Source: Carposina sasakii (taxonomy: Eukaryota; Arthropoda; Insecta; Lepidoptera; Carposinidae). From it: 64,000 bases of DNA. How positions within the stretch are numbered: the stretch's first letter is position 1; every line of letters starts with the position of its first letter. This document shows positions 41,983 through 52,718 of this stretch, one piece after another. The notes under the pieces were generated by a model. That model was not told where the DNA came from, did no database searches, and was given only the letters and a program-made list of their open reading frames with translations. Where the stretch lies: the NCBI GenBank assembly GCA_014607495.2, contig CP053156.1, positions 9,734,001-9,798,000 of the forward strand, read 5' to 3'. The translations under genes were made by a program, and so were the position numbers.

Positions 41983-42267
41983 ATTGTATCAGGCGTCACT
42001 ATTCGGAAGTTCAAATCTTTGGTTCGGTAGATAGAACTAACATGGAAAACTAATCCTGATGATGCCACGGGTGTTGGCGAAACATATGTCGATTAAAAAA
42101 TTTTAATTGGTTTTTGGATTAGCAGCTATGTATTTATGGTTGCATGCTAGGTGCTTGGATCTGGCTTCTCGTTGCGACTGTAGTGTCTTGTGTTCGTGAT
42201 CATGAGTAGGCAGATCCGAGGGTCAGCGGAGGGTATAGGGCCCGGTGGCGGGCGATCCCTCAATAGA
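41983..42267 (-). mobile_element. GGCGTTAC-family copy with both ends alike
   Basis: It opens with the plus-strand family start ATTGTATCAGGCGTCACTAT, but the body is in minus orientation: GATGCCACGGGTGTTGGCG, GGTGCTTGGATCTGGC, CAGATCCGAGGGTCAGCGG. This means the start sequence can occur at either end, as a terminal inverted repeat would. Confidence 0.6.
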
Positions 42268-43689
42268 GTATTTTTATTCGGCGTCCTTAATATTTTTGCT
42301 AAAAATTCATTGTAATTATTTTTGTGCCAGCTGTAAAATGGTCATGTAAATACAGATTTTGTGTATACAGGTTGTTGTTTAAACAGAAACTTATTACATT
42401 TGTCCATTTCGTGTTCCCGAATGAAAAAATATCAAATATATAAATATACAAATAAATTAATCCATTTTCAATGCGGTCAAAATAGTGACAAGTTTTTTTC
42501 TCTTACCAAAATAAAACATCTAATTTCAGAGTGAACGCTGTTTAGGTACAGATTATTAAATTAAAACCATCCTATTATAAATCATCCCTTTATAATTTTG
42601 ACCAGCAATTCCAAATCCCCAATAAATCTCGTTAACCCAAATTTGACAATCAAATTTTCCAATACCTTATTAATTAGCTTCCCCTATATATATATACGTA
42701 CGATGTTAATACTCTAATAATCCGCGCAGTATTGTGGGCGATAGTGTCAAGAGTGTTCGCCATAGCTTTACAAGAATATCAATAGACAAAAAGTGGCGCC
42801 ACTTTCTAATCTTAAAACGAATGTTAGTTTCCCCTCAGTGGTTCCACATTTGGCCGCGGATAACTTATATCTTGTGTATTTGTAAGCCTAGTTCCGACGC
42901 AGTAATCCCTACGGAGTTTATCGCAGACCCTTTACGGGATTAACATAAACTGCTTCGACAATTTATCTTTATTTATCCTTTTTATCTCCACAATCGCATG
43001 CGAGATTATATTCTTTGTGTTTTTTGTTCGTACGTGTCAAGATGTCGGAGCAAGATTAAAATTTATTAGATGTGATATTTCAATATTGTAAATTGCATGA
43101 ATATTATAGCTATGTGTGAAACGATGTTTTACTATTTGTTATTTATATAGGTTTAGGATCTCGCAAATTATTTGACATTAATATAAAAATAATAAATTAT
43201 TTAGAGTGCGGATAGATGCTTTTGAAACGGAACACTCAAAAACAGATCAAATAACAGATTTGATAATAATCTATGAGCTTACATACGTTTGCCATCTTTT
43301 ATTATTTTGAGAGAAATTTACTGTCTTAAAATATTATCAACTTATAGCTACGTGTAATAATAGTCTTTCCAGATAAGTTGAGGAGAATCGGGTCACAATC
43401 CATCACGCAGGCCTATGTGGGTACAAGACAATACTGGAATAGTAATGACTTACTTCAAGAGCTTTAGCCGAAGGCTGTTGGACTTGTCGAAACCCCAGAT
43501 TCATTTCCACATTGAGCCATACGTTTCTGTAGTACTGTGTTATAACTTTCATGTTATTTACTGAAATAATTTCAGATTGGTTTACTTACCGATTACCTAC
43601 ATTTTCGCTAGCCATATGAAGGCAAATTTAGTCTATATCTTGATTTAATAGGAAACCGGGGAGAATTTAAATAAAAACTGTTAAGTATA
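42268..43689. other. Non-coding stretch
   Basis: The plus-strand frame 42734..42943 has no motif. No repeat copy was recognised. Confidence 0.4.
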
Positions 43690-43853
43690 GACTACTGTGG
43701 ACTTCGTCCGCGTGGATTTCAGGAAAAACAAAATGTCGAAATTATCCGGGCTAAAAATATTTTCCCGGGATGAAAAGTAGCCTGTAATCTAGGGTGTCAG
43801 CTAACTCCATACCAAATTTTATTAAAAGCGCTCTAGCCGTTTTTTAGAGTTAA
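43690..43853. repeat. Dispersed repeat (CGTCCGCGTGGA), copy 1
   Basis: GTGGACTTCGTCCGCGTGG, ACAAAATGTCGAAATTATCC, TTTTCCCGGGATGAAAAGTA and ACCAAATTTTATTAAAAG. Collinear copies are at 46362..46525 and, in part, 48058..48130. A tRNA-like module follows directly. Confidence 0.55.
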
Positions 43854-43928
43854 TTGACCCGATAGCTCAGTTGGTTAGAGCGAAAGCACGGTTTGCAAGA
43901 GGTCGTGAGTTCAAATCTCACCCGGGTG
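43854..43928 (+). repeat. tRNA-like module e
   Basis: TTGACCCGATAGCTCAGTTG to TTCAAATCTCACCCGGGTG. It has a perfect T-arm (GTGAG, CTCAC) and D-arm (GCTC, GAGC), a poor anticodon arm, and is followed by GAAGAATTTTTTATTTT. It is the most tRNA-like of the five copies but is best read as a SINE head. Confidence 0.6.
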
Positions 43929-45087
43929 AAGAATTTTTTATTTTATTATTAATATTTTATAATAAATACTGAAACTAAAAGCTAATTCGACATAGACAGA
44001 CTTGCAAGAAATTTAACCGCGGGAATAGAAACTCCTCGCAAACAGCTCTCGGAGTAATAATCGCGATTATTCGCGAGCAAATGTATGTTTAATATGAAAG
44101 CCCGTAAATTTTGCGATATCGAATGAATTGGAATGTAGTGTTGAGCTCTAAATCTGAGCCGGAGTGCAGCCATTAGCCGGCGCGATAGCTTATCTGCCTC
44201 GATGTGTTTTGGTGCAGCCGTAAAGTCAACTAAACAGTGTTGTTTGCTGGTACATTAGGTTTTTAAACTGCATAATGTGATAATAAGACCTACAAAATAT
44301 TTTTTTTTAACTTAATAAGCTTAAGGTTTTATGGCGCAGTTATATAAGAGGGGAAAATTTTAATATATCAGTGGCTATGATATAATAAATAATGGTGTGC
44401 ATGGAACAAAGAAGGAAGAATGTATTTAGTGCTCCGACTCTCCACGGCATTAAAGCCGTTACTCATGGCCCCTCAATTGTGGTAAATTTTTCAGCTGAGA
44501 CGCTGCACAAATAGAATCGTTGTACAAAGACGGCGCGAAGCAACTTTAGTTTTAAGCTAGTCACATATAATAATAATAAAGTACTACAGAGTTAGGTACC
44601 TATCTTATCACCTCACTTCCTTATTAACCATATGCAAAACGTCACATGCAGCCGGTTTATATTTTTATTACCCTCGGTTCTACCATTGAAGATCAGGGTA
44701 GTAAGTATATAGACGTTATTATCCAGTAATTTGTGTCAAACGTCTGCTTTGAACTCGTTAAAACAGTCGTAATTAACCAGATTTAAACTGGATAATCACG
44801 AGTAATTTATGACGTGCTTCCATGGCTTGACGTTAATTCTGCTTATTTGACAAGTAATCTCGCTTCCACGTTCTACTCATTCATTATTTTCTTGTTCAAC
44901 TTCGAATTAACCTAGATACATTTTTGGCTGGCACAAGTTAGCGTATATGGCAAGTGATACCATAGATTATGTACGTATAATGTAGTGTTAGCTCTGGTGG
45001 TACCTAATACATCTCATATTCTTCTGATTGTGTCGTAAGAGTTGAGTAAAGAACGTAAGAGCGTTCTCTTAAACTTGTAATCAGTTA
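43929..45087. other. Non-coding stretch
   Basis: Positions 43981..44220 are GC-richer, with no match elsewhere and no convincing exon (the 63-codon minus-strand frame has no motif). Confidence 0.35.
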
Positions 45088-45150
45088 GTGGCCTTGCTAT
45101 ACTAAAATTGGCTGTGGGATCTCCTTCGTGACCCTGCAGTTCCAATTACA
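45088..45150. repeat. Repeat fragment matching 5165..5215
   Basis: GGCCTTGCTATACTAAAATT and GGCTGTGGGATCTCC. Confidence 0.4.
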
Positions 45151-45570
45151 TCATTTTGGGAACACCACGGTATGTGTGAATTCTTAGTTCATTACATGCA
45201 GTTTGGTGAATTTGCTTCCTAGTATCTATTACAATAAATTATTAAGAAAAATAGTAAATAAATAAAGAAGAGGCAGGTTCCTTTTATAAATCTTTATTAT
45301 TTATGTTATACTGAAGTATCTATTTTAGAAAAAAAAAGCAAAAACTCGAAATATTGCTAAACCTCTACTAATATCTTCCAATGTATTAATTTCTTGGAAT
45401 CCGAAGGAAACACGTTTCCGCTATTATAAAAAGCGTATCATAGGAAACTAGGTACTCTATTAGGTACTAACCATTTGATGTTAATGAGACTACTCATGTT
45501 CTACACAATAGTGTTTGTAATCCATTTCAATGTTACGCAAAGGTGGATAATTTCGTTCGTTCCATATTTT
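45151..45570. other. AT-rich non-coding stretch
   Basis: No supported feature. Confidence 0.4.
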
Positions 45571-45984
45571 TTTTTTTGTAGGTAGTGGCCCTACCTGCGA
45601 CGCCATAGGTCCTGCACCGGTAGCATGGCAAAAACGCGACGCGGGTTTTTTTATCAACCGCGCGCGTGTTTCCAGTCATCAAATGCGAGCATGGCAATGA
45701 CAGAGATTCGGAACGCATGCGCGACGCGTCTTTTGGACAACTCCTGGAAGTGGTGCTACCATTGCGAAAGTAAAATGAACTTTATTACGTTCAACACTGA
45801 ATCGGTAATTGAATTGATACGAAACGTCAAAATTAGCGATAAGACCCCGCGTGAATTTAAACGCCAAGCTCGCAACCGCAGGTTATATACCGCGGTATTC
45901 AATGTCAGCGTAAGTGTGAAACGTCATTTTGTCGCGAATTTTGTCATTTAGGCGCCACAAAAAGGACGATTTACGTGAGTCGCG
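45571..45984. other. CpG-dense block of unknown origin
   Basis: A run of CG-rich words (ACGCGACGCGG, ACCGCGCGCGTG, GCATGCGCGACGCGTC) begins after an 11-base T run at 45569..45579. A 108-codon plus-strand frame (45625..45951) and minus-strand frames overlap; none has a recognisable domain. It could be a promoter-type CpG island, an old exon or a transposon part. Confidence 0.35.
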
Positions 45985-46186
45985 GACGGCATGCTACTGG
46001 TGCTGGGTTCGAATCCTGGTAGGTGCAAACATTGATATGATGAATATTAAGGTTTGTTTCCGAGTCATGGATGTTTCTATACTTACCTATGTATTTATAT
46101 ACCGTTGCTTAGTACCCACGACACAAGACCTTAGGGATCTTAGTGTGGGACTGGGTCAATGTGTTGTGAATATTTATTTATTCTTA
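45985..46186 (+). mobile_element. SINE-2 copy
   Basis: B box GGTTCGAATCC followed by TGGTAGGTGCAAACATTG, TGATGAATATTAAGG, GAGTCATGGATGTTTC, ACACAAGACCTTAGGGATC and GTGGGACTGGGTCAATG. Related copies on the minus strand are at 17318 and 19843. Confidence 0.7.
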
Positions 46187-46361
46187 AAAAATATTGAATT
46201 GTGCATAGATACATATAAGTATATATACATATACATAATACAGACCACGCGGATGAAGTCACGGGCAACAGTAAATTAGGTATAAATGTTAAACTTACTA
46301 GTTGGTAGTCATGTACGAATATTTTCGTTACGTTAAAATACCTATAAATTATAATAAATAG

Positions 46362-46525
46362 TGGACGCCCGCGAGTTCGTCCGTGTGGACTCCAGAAAAA
46401 ACAAAATGTCGGATACATCCGGGATAAAAATATTATCTCGGCATAAAAAGTAGTCTATGTGTTAATCCAGGATGTCTGCTAAATCCATATCAAATTTTAT
46501 TAAAATTGCTTCCAACAAAGCTCCG
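46362..46525. repeat. Dispersed repeat (CGTCCGCGTGGA), copy 2
   Basis: GAGTTCGTCCGTGTGGAC, ACAAAATGTCGGATACATCC and ATCAAATTTTATTAAAATTG; collinear with 43690..43853. Confidence 0.55.
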
Positions 46526-46741
46526 GATAATTTTACGTGGAAAGAGATAAACAGAATCAATCCTATCCATCCAAATATGCCCTCACAGCCTACAGTTACA
46601 TTGTTCATACGCAGGTATACGGTAGATTGCATATCGTATTATAAGATGTGATGTTTTTTGCATATCTAGCTAGTCAATAAAAAGCCACCGAAATTAGGAT
46701 TGGTAAATGTTTATTTTCAATATATCTGATCAGATACATAT
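46526..46741. other. Non-coding stretch
   Basis: Nothing recognised. Confidence 0.4.
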
Positions 46742-46998
46742 AAATACATACATATAATCACGCCTTTATCCCTTACGGGGTAGGCAGAGCACTAGGGCCG
46801 ATAGAAACACATGGTGCCACATCTGACCAATTTTTAGGGTATAGTTGAGATGTACAAGTTCGGTTAGTAGTGACAGGTGGTCAGCCCATCGCCTACAAAC
46901 ACCAAGACCCTCTTGTCCCTCTACTGACTTATACAGCATGCCCGGGAAAAGAAGCAGCTGTAGTATTATACTTTTTTTCACTCCCGGAGCAGCATAGA
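46742..46998 (-). mobile_element. LINE-3 tail, longest copy
   Basis: From the (TATG)n side (ATACATACATATAATCACGCC) through GCATGCCCGGGAAAAGAAGC to ACTCCCGGAGCAGCATAGAA, which extends beyond the shorter copies. The frames 46766..47095 and 46870..47052 over it are not genes. Confidence 0.65.
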
Positions 46999-47905
46999 AG
47001 ATCAGATTCATCGGACAATGGAAATGGACATCGGAAAGGTTACTCAGAATAGAGAATAGATTAAGAATAAATTTATTCACCAAGCACCAAAACATTAAGC
47101 TACAGATACTCGTATGTTTTAAGTTATGTATAGATATGAAATATATGTGTAATAGTACATTTGTACTGTGACTTATATATTTATTTATTAAGTTTAGGTT
47201 TTTATTTATTTATTTATTTATTAGGTTAATTACAGTGTATCACACATTTTAATATTCGGTTACCTCTAAACCTGTATAGGTTTGTGGAGGCAATGACATT
47301 CGCTTACTCAATTTGTACACGACATTTAGTATACTATATAGATCAGTACATTAAGAGGAGGCAGACCTTATTTAGCATCTTTTTGATGAAATATGCTGAA
47401 ACGGGTGCATGTTTGTTTAATGTGAGACTATTACACTATATTCTTAGTACCCTTAACTATGTCATGTAAAGCCAAAAACATGATTTAATGATTTTCGCTC
47501 GATAGTTTTGTTTTTTGAAATCGACATGTTTTTTAGTCATTTTTACTTTTATTTTGGCTATTACATGAGGTAGGCGTTTTAAATAAATTCGGATGTCAAG
47601 ATAATAATGATAGTAAACTTTTGTAAAGCCAAAATTAAAAAACAATCATAATTGAACACACAATTAATAAAAATCTTTTTGAGACTTACGCTCTTTACTT
47701 CTGAGCTCAATCAGTTGTTTAGCGTGCAAGCGATATTCTACTCTAATGCTTACAGAAAAGCGTTAAATAGTAACTTCGTGCCCGCTGACGCTCAGTACCG
47801 CGCTGTGCGCCGACGACGTAGGGTCTATGTCGCTTTCGCCCACGGCAGTGGCATTTTTTATTATCTTGCACCCGGTGTAGGTATTACTCGATTGAGTTCG
47901 GACTA
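46999..47905. other. Non-coding stretch with a (TTTA)n run
   Basis: (TTTA)n at 47195..47222. Positions 47770..47880 are GC-richer (GACGCTCAGTACCGCGCTG) and lie just before a small candidate exon. Confidence 0.4.
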
Positions 47906-47998
47906 ATGGGAAATAAAACTAAAAAATATGTTTCCAAAAGGAAGATGGCTCAACGTTGGAGAGAATTTTCTAAAAAGAGGAGAGAATCAAAGGTGTAA
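47906..47998 (+). CDS. Candidate small coding exon, unrecognised
   Basis: ATG at 47906 opens a 30-codon frame rich in Lys and Arg (MGNKTKKYVSKRK and AQRWREFSKKRRE). It could end at a splice donor AAAG/GTGTAAGT at 47993 instead of the stop at 47996..47998. GC-richer sequence lies just upstream. I do not recognise it, and an open frame this short can occur by chance. Confidence 0.18.
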   Translation: MGNKTKKYVSKRKMAQRWREFSKKRRESKV

Positions 47999-48057
47999 GT
48001 AGCTATAATCATAAGTAAGTATGTAAAGTTTAGTGCTGAGAATGCATTTTATAATGG

Positions 48058-48130
48058 ACAGGAGAAAAAACAAAATGTCGAAATTACGGGATAAAATATT
48101 TACCCGGGATAAAAAGTATAATGTGTTATT
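48058..48130. repeat. Dispersed repeat (CGTCCGCGTGGA), fragment
   Basis: ACAAAATGTCGAAATTACGG and ATTTACCCGGGATAAAAAG match the centre of 43690..43853. Confidence 0.5.
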
Positions 48131-48653
48131 CTGATACGTACCTAAGCTAATATAAGGTCTTTCCGAAATTAGTGATTTGCCTTTGACACGAAACTAGGAA
48201 AGTAAAAAGAAACAACTTTCACCATGGGGCCAACTCCGATATAGTGAAAAAAATCAGCTATTCCATACATTTCAGGATTTTGCGTGATGAAGTAACAAAC
48301 ATACACACTCACACACATACAAACTTTCACCTTTATAAATTGGTAGCGGATAATAATTCGATTCCTCGGGTTGAACGATGGCTTTGTTTATCTCGAAATG
48401 TAAAAGTCTACAAAATCGGTGAAATTAGTTCCGAAATCACACACACAGCATGAGAAGTATTCTATAAGCGCACTGCTTTACACATGAAGCACATACACAA
48501 ATTTTATATACATTTACGAGTATATGTAGGTACAATATCTTTCACCCACCTAAGGAACTTACTTACTACTACAGGTGAGGCATAAATATTGGAATAGGTA
48601 TGTGGATTAGGTATTTTTCAATACTAGTCGGTACCTAATACAACGTGATTAGG
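48131..48653. other. Non-coding stretch
   Basis: No supported feature; the frame 48244..48453 has no motif. Confidence 0.4.
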
Positions 48654-49106
48654 TCATCATCATCTTCCTGCCCTGTTCCCATTTATTTGGGGTCGGCACA
48701 ATATGTACTTTTCTTCCATTCATCCCTATTATCCGTCATCTCATGGCTCACTCCCAGTACACGCATATCCTCCCTCACACAGTCCATCCAACATTTCTTT
48801 GGTCTACTTTCTTTTCTTTATATCCATCCACACTCATGCACAAAGCTCTCTGTAAAATATGCCTTTCATCCCGTCGCTTTACATCATAGTCTCATAATAT
48901 AGCTTTACATGCCCGTACCAAGACAGACGGTTACTTCGTAACTTGTCTGTGATCGGCGCAACTTTCAAACTTCCTCTTATATACACATTTCTTATTTTAT
49001 CCATTCTTGTAACTCCACACATCCATCTCAACATTCTCATCTTGCTTACATGGAATTGATTTTTATCCTTCTTCTTTACGGCCCAGCATTCAGATACAAG
49101 ACGACA
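48654..49106 (-). pseudogene. LINE-1 (RTE-like) reverse transcriptase C-terminal fragment, longest copy
   Basis: The minus strand encodes LVSECWAVKKKDKN, then MRMLRWMCGVTRMDKIRN, RGSLKVAPITDKLRSNRLSW and, after a 24-base insertion near 48887, the GRPKK-type and DCV-type region and final CADPK with a (GAT)n tail. It is the best evidence in the window for the LINE-1 protein. ATTAGGT occurs just before the tail (48645..48652) and just after the 5' truncation point (about 49106), a probable target duplication. The plus-strand frame 48645..48902 is its shadow. Confidence 0.8.
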
Positions 49107-49252
49107 TTAGGTATTAGGTATCGCATAAAATATCATCTTATTATGAGAAATCAACCGTAAGGCATAGACGATAAGTTTCAATTTTATTATTTAGCAAAAA
49201 TACTACAATATCATTAGAATATGAAGGTAATTTTCACCATTTCTAACAGGTT
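49107..49252. other. AT-rich gap
   Basis: No supported feature. Confidence 0.4.
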
Positions 49253-49348
49253 TATAATAGCCCAGCGGTTACATCGGCGGAGTCGAAAACCAGATATTCC
49301 TGGTTCGTATCCGGGTACAGACAAGACTTTTTTTTTCCTTTTTTTTTA
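49253..49348 (+). mobile_element. tRNA-headed repeat (SINE-3) with T-run end
   Basis: A-box-like TAATAGCCCAGCGGTTACAT, B box GGTTCGTATCC at 49302..49312, then CAAGAC and a T run. This order suggests a short polymerase III transcript. Only one copy is in the window. Confidence 0.5.
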
Positions 49349-49631
49349 CAAAATAAAAATCCTTTATTTAAACAAAATATTTGACACAAACTAAAAACAA
49401 TTTAACTAAATATTAAAAATTTAACCTAATATAAAAAATGCATTTCGCTATTATCACGATATTTTCTATTTCCACAACTATTCTTTTTACGTAGGTATTT
49501 ATTAGATAATGGATCATTCACCGAAAACCGATACTAAATATTCACCGAATAAAGATTCTACGTATTTATCTAATACGTAATGGATCACAGTAATGGAACG
49601 GCCATATTGCATAAATATGAGTATGTATTAG

Positions 49632-49813
49632 GTGGAACAGGTACGATTTTTACCTAATCCGACCCATCTTTACTTATTACGTAGCATCTTCGGCAGCAGT
49701 TCCTTACAATATTTTGTTTATAGTATTCAAACCAATTGTGCCGAACAAAAAGTCCTGGAGTCGCCCGTCAAAGTTTATACCGAAATAATACCACCTGTAA
49801 TGTTTGAAGAAAA
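49632..49813 (+). CDS. Candidate exon 1 of an unrecognised split gene
   Basis: An open frame of 60 codons reads into GTGAGTG at 49814, a good splice donor, where it would otherwise stop. Possible acceptors are at 49630..49631, 49639..49640, 49683..49684 (after a pyrimidine-rich run) and 49722..49723. The encoded stretch, for instance NCAEQKVLESPVKVYTEIIP, has varied protein-like composition. Joined at this donor to 49922, the frame stays open. No domain was recognised, and chance is not excluded. Confidence 0.27.
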
Positions 49814-49921
49814 GTGAGTGAGAACCTACCTACCTGCTATAATTTTGTTGTTTTTGCTCACTTGTTTTCACTTTTGGCTACTAAAACTTTTTTGATATTT
49901 TTAAACTCATTTCATATTTTA

Positions 49922-49993
49922 GCTCTCCGATTGACAGTTTGATGGTAACAGATGAGGTGGAGCATAGAACAGAAGGTATTTTACTGTATAAGG
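49922..49993 (+). CDS. Candidate exon 2 of an unrecognised split gene
   Basis: Begins after CATATTTTAG, a good acceptor, and ends before GTAAATAG, an acceptable donor. In the phase left by the preceding exon it reads SPIDSLMVTDEVEHRTEGIL and on to the donor without a stop. A possible third exon begins after GATTTTTTTTAG at about 50100 and stays open for about 22 codons until a poly-T insertion. Confidence 0.27.
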
Positions 49994-50170
49994 TAAATAG
50001 TACATATATATTTCTTGGGGAGTGTAGAGGATTAGTAAGAAAAATCATTTAATTTAATTGTATAGTATTTAAACGCACATCAAATAAAATGATTTTTTTT
50101 AGTCACAAATAATTGCAATTCATATAAAAATTACTGACTGCACAGCAAAATCCTCAAATGAGAATATTGC

Positions 50171-50290
50171 TTTTTTTTTTTTTTTATTTGAGTAAAGTAT
50201 GTTACATTTCGTTTTAAATAAACTTAGACACCAGATAGCAAAAACCCTTTGGGTTTATCCGCCTAGTGCGGTCTTTCTTAATAAAACTAA
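50171..50290 (-). mobile_element. Poly-T-led insertion, probable retroelement tail
   Basis: A 15-base T run opens a block with ACCCTTTGGGTTTATCCGCC; in minus orientation that is a poly-A tail. Family not known. Confidence 0.35.
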
Positions 50291-51100
50291 TTTTACAACA
50301 CTTATGCTAAAATAGGTACATATTATTTAGGTAAGTACTGCATACTCGTATCTAAAAAGTTACCACTTGGAATGAATGGCAACCATCTTATCTTCCGTCC
50401 GTCGGTTTACGTACCCCCATCGTAAACGTACGTAAGTAGGTATACCTACGTACATTTCTCGTTCATATAATGTTGTTTTATTTTATTTATATATTTGTGT
50501 GTTTGTAGATAATGAGTTTGTATGTTTATCGGTATCAAACTGCAATTTATATTTGTGGCATACGCATACCGCTATTTATCTTTAAATAAAGTTTTTTTTA
50601 TTTATGCACAGCTAATATTGCGAATGCACATTATACATACCTGTTAACCCTTTATTTTAAAAAAACACCTACTATTTATATTTAACATACAGCAATTTAC
50701 CTAAATGAAACGGCATTTTTTTACATAATCATCTTAATATAAAAATTTGTTAAGTTACTACTTGTAACATTTTAACATATTGACTCACCTAAAAGCCTTT
50801 TTAAAAGCGATCTACATGAGTAAATTGGTCCCATTTCACATATGTATCGGATACTATTTTTTGTGATATATAAAATAAATCTTTGATATCTACCATTAAT
50901 CCGTTTTATTCAAAACTTCCTAATACTTGTTGCATTGGATGAATTTCATACATAAATATAACTATGATGCAGGTAATGTGTTCTATTGTATGAATGATTT
51001 TTTAACATACCTATATTACTTATTAATAAATTAATTATTTTAATTTAATTGTATTTTGCAAACAAAAATAAAATAAACATAACATTGAAATCAATTATAA
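50291..51100. other. AT-rich non-coding stretch
   Basis: Contains ACGTAC/GTACGT words and a small inverted set at 50411..50455. No gene. Confidence 0.4.
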
Positions 51101-51310
51101 TAACGACTCTATGGGTTTTTATGTTCTCTGCGTTTGACCTAGCGTTGACCCGCCTGCTCGAAAGCGCGCGAATTTCGAATTTTAACACTACGCAGATCTT
51201 TACGCGTATCCTTGCATTGCGGGTGGCGGGGTATGTGGGCGGAGCAACCGTGGGACTTTTATTTGACTGCTGGCTCTTAAGAAACAACATTACAAATGAC
51301 ATTAGATCAA
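51100..51310. other. GC-richer block, possibly regulatory
   Basis: CGAAAGCGCGCGAATTTCG and GGTGGCGGGGTATGTGGGCGG stand out from the AT-rich surroundings. Overlapping open frames on both strands (51049..51366 and 51045..51335) have no motif; open frames on both strands at once argue for composition rather than coding. Confidence 0.3.
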
Positions 51311-51366
51311 GGAACAATTTATGTGCATATTCCAATAGAAGATTTTGTTCTATTCATAAATACTGA

Positions 51367-52602
51367 GCTTATGTACCTACATGCTGTTACAATGTAGTGT
51401 GCCAGTCGCTACGCAGCACTAGCGCCACACTCAATGCCACAAACACAGAACCCACTTGTCAACACAATAGTTAGGGCCATGTACAGGATGCCTCTGTGAT
51501 TACGTGATCAGAAAAAGTAAAAGAAAATATTACAATAAAACAATGTCCATAATTGAGAAAAATTATGAGTAGACTAACAAGGCTTTTTATATTTACTCGT
51601 ATGGACGATAAGCAAGACGGCGTCCTAAAACATGTCTCACAGAAAATTTAATTTGACTGAACCTTGACTGTATAATTTATAGCGTTTGTTTCACGTCTTG
51701 TTGTTGTAGATCTACATTTCTACTAAACAGATACCGAAGTTTATAGCAAGGGAGTACAATCTCGAATGCGATAGATAAGTTATCGTAGGGTCTAACGGGC
51801 CATAGCGTGTCGACCGCCATCATAGTACTGAGATTTAGAGATACTTTGAGCCAATTTTCAAGTTCATAAGCACCCGGTATAGTTACGAGTATACAGCTAT
51901 TAACGAAATAGCTACAATGTTAGTCACAATATCACGTAATAAATGATTTGATACCCAATTGAATTACGTTGCTACGTCATATTTAAATATTACGAGCTTC
52001 AAATGTACCATGGGGTGTTCGAATTATGAAATACTGCTGTTTTAGTATAGTAGCTTGTTAGGAGAAATACAAATGCACTAATAAAACAGGCAAAATTACT
52101 TTTCTCTTTACTTTTTTCTTAATATTTAAATCAAATAGTTCAAATTAATCCGTTTTGGAACTCGCATTCTAAATCTAAAAACATAAAGCATTCGTTGCTT
52201 TACTAAAACCTTTGTAAGTATTGAAAAACTACTACTTCTCAATCCTATATCCAATTCTCTAAGATATAAAGCTGGAAATTTACAGATTACAATGAAGCTG
52301 TTTCCATGTACCCATATAATAGAATCGCGTGTAAACGATCATTTCTTTAGCCATAAATTAAGTTGTTCGAGCGGATAATAATTCGATTTACACTCGGGTT
52401 GGAGAACGAGGTATAACTCGAAAGTAATTTTGCGCGAAGACTGTTCAACATCGGTGAAATTTGTATCCGAAAACCAACTCGAGAAAAGGTATTGACAACT
52501 TTTGGCTACATAGGGTGAGTAAAGTTGATTAATCAGTAGCTAAAGATTATTAATAGTTAAAATACCTACTGTAACTAGTAAAGTTAACGATCAAAGAACT
52601 GT
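51367..52602. other. Non-coding stretch
   Basis: No supported feature. Confidence 0.4.
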
Positions 52603-52718
52603 GGGGTAAGCACGAACCTTTTTACGCCGCGTAACGCTAGCGACTCGCAAGCAAAATCTATGTGATTTGACAGTTTGACGATAGCGTTACGGACTATAGA
52701 GAGGTTCGTGCTTACCCC
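52603..52718. mobile_element. 116-bp MITE with perfect 17-bp ends
   Basis: GGGGTAAGCACGAACCT at the left and AGGTTCGTGCTTACCCC at the right are exact inverted repeats; further in, GTAACGCTAGCG and CGATAGCGTTAC are also nearly inverted. No clear target duplication, and no second full copy in the window. Confidence 0.65.

Noticed and set aside
43854..43928. Functional tRNA gene
   Set aside because: The anticodon arm does not pair well and near-copies are part of a repeat; a SINE head or tRNA pseudogene fits better.
46766..47095. 109-codon minus-strand frame
   Set aside because: It covers the LINE-3 tail repeat, which recurs as non-coding copies elsewhere in the window.
51049..51366. 105-codon frame as a membrane protein gene
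   Set aside because: A frame of similar length is open on the opposite strand, there is no splice or family support, and the hydrophobic run can come from T-rich sequence.
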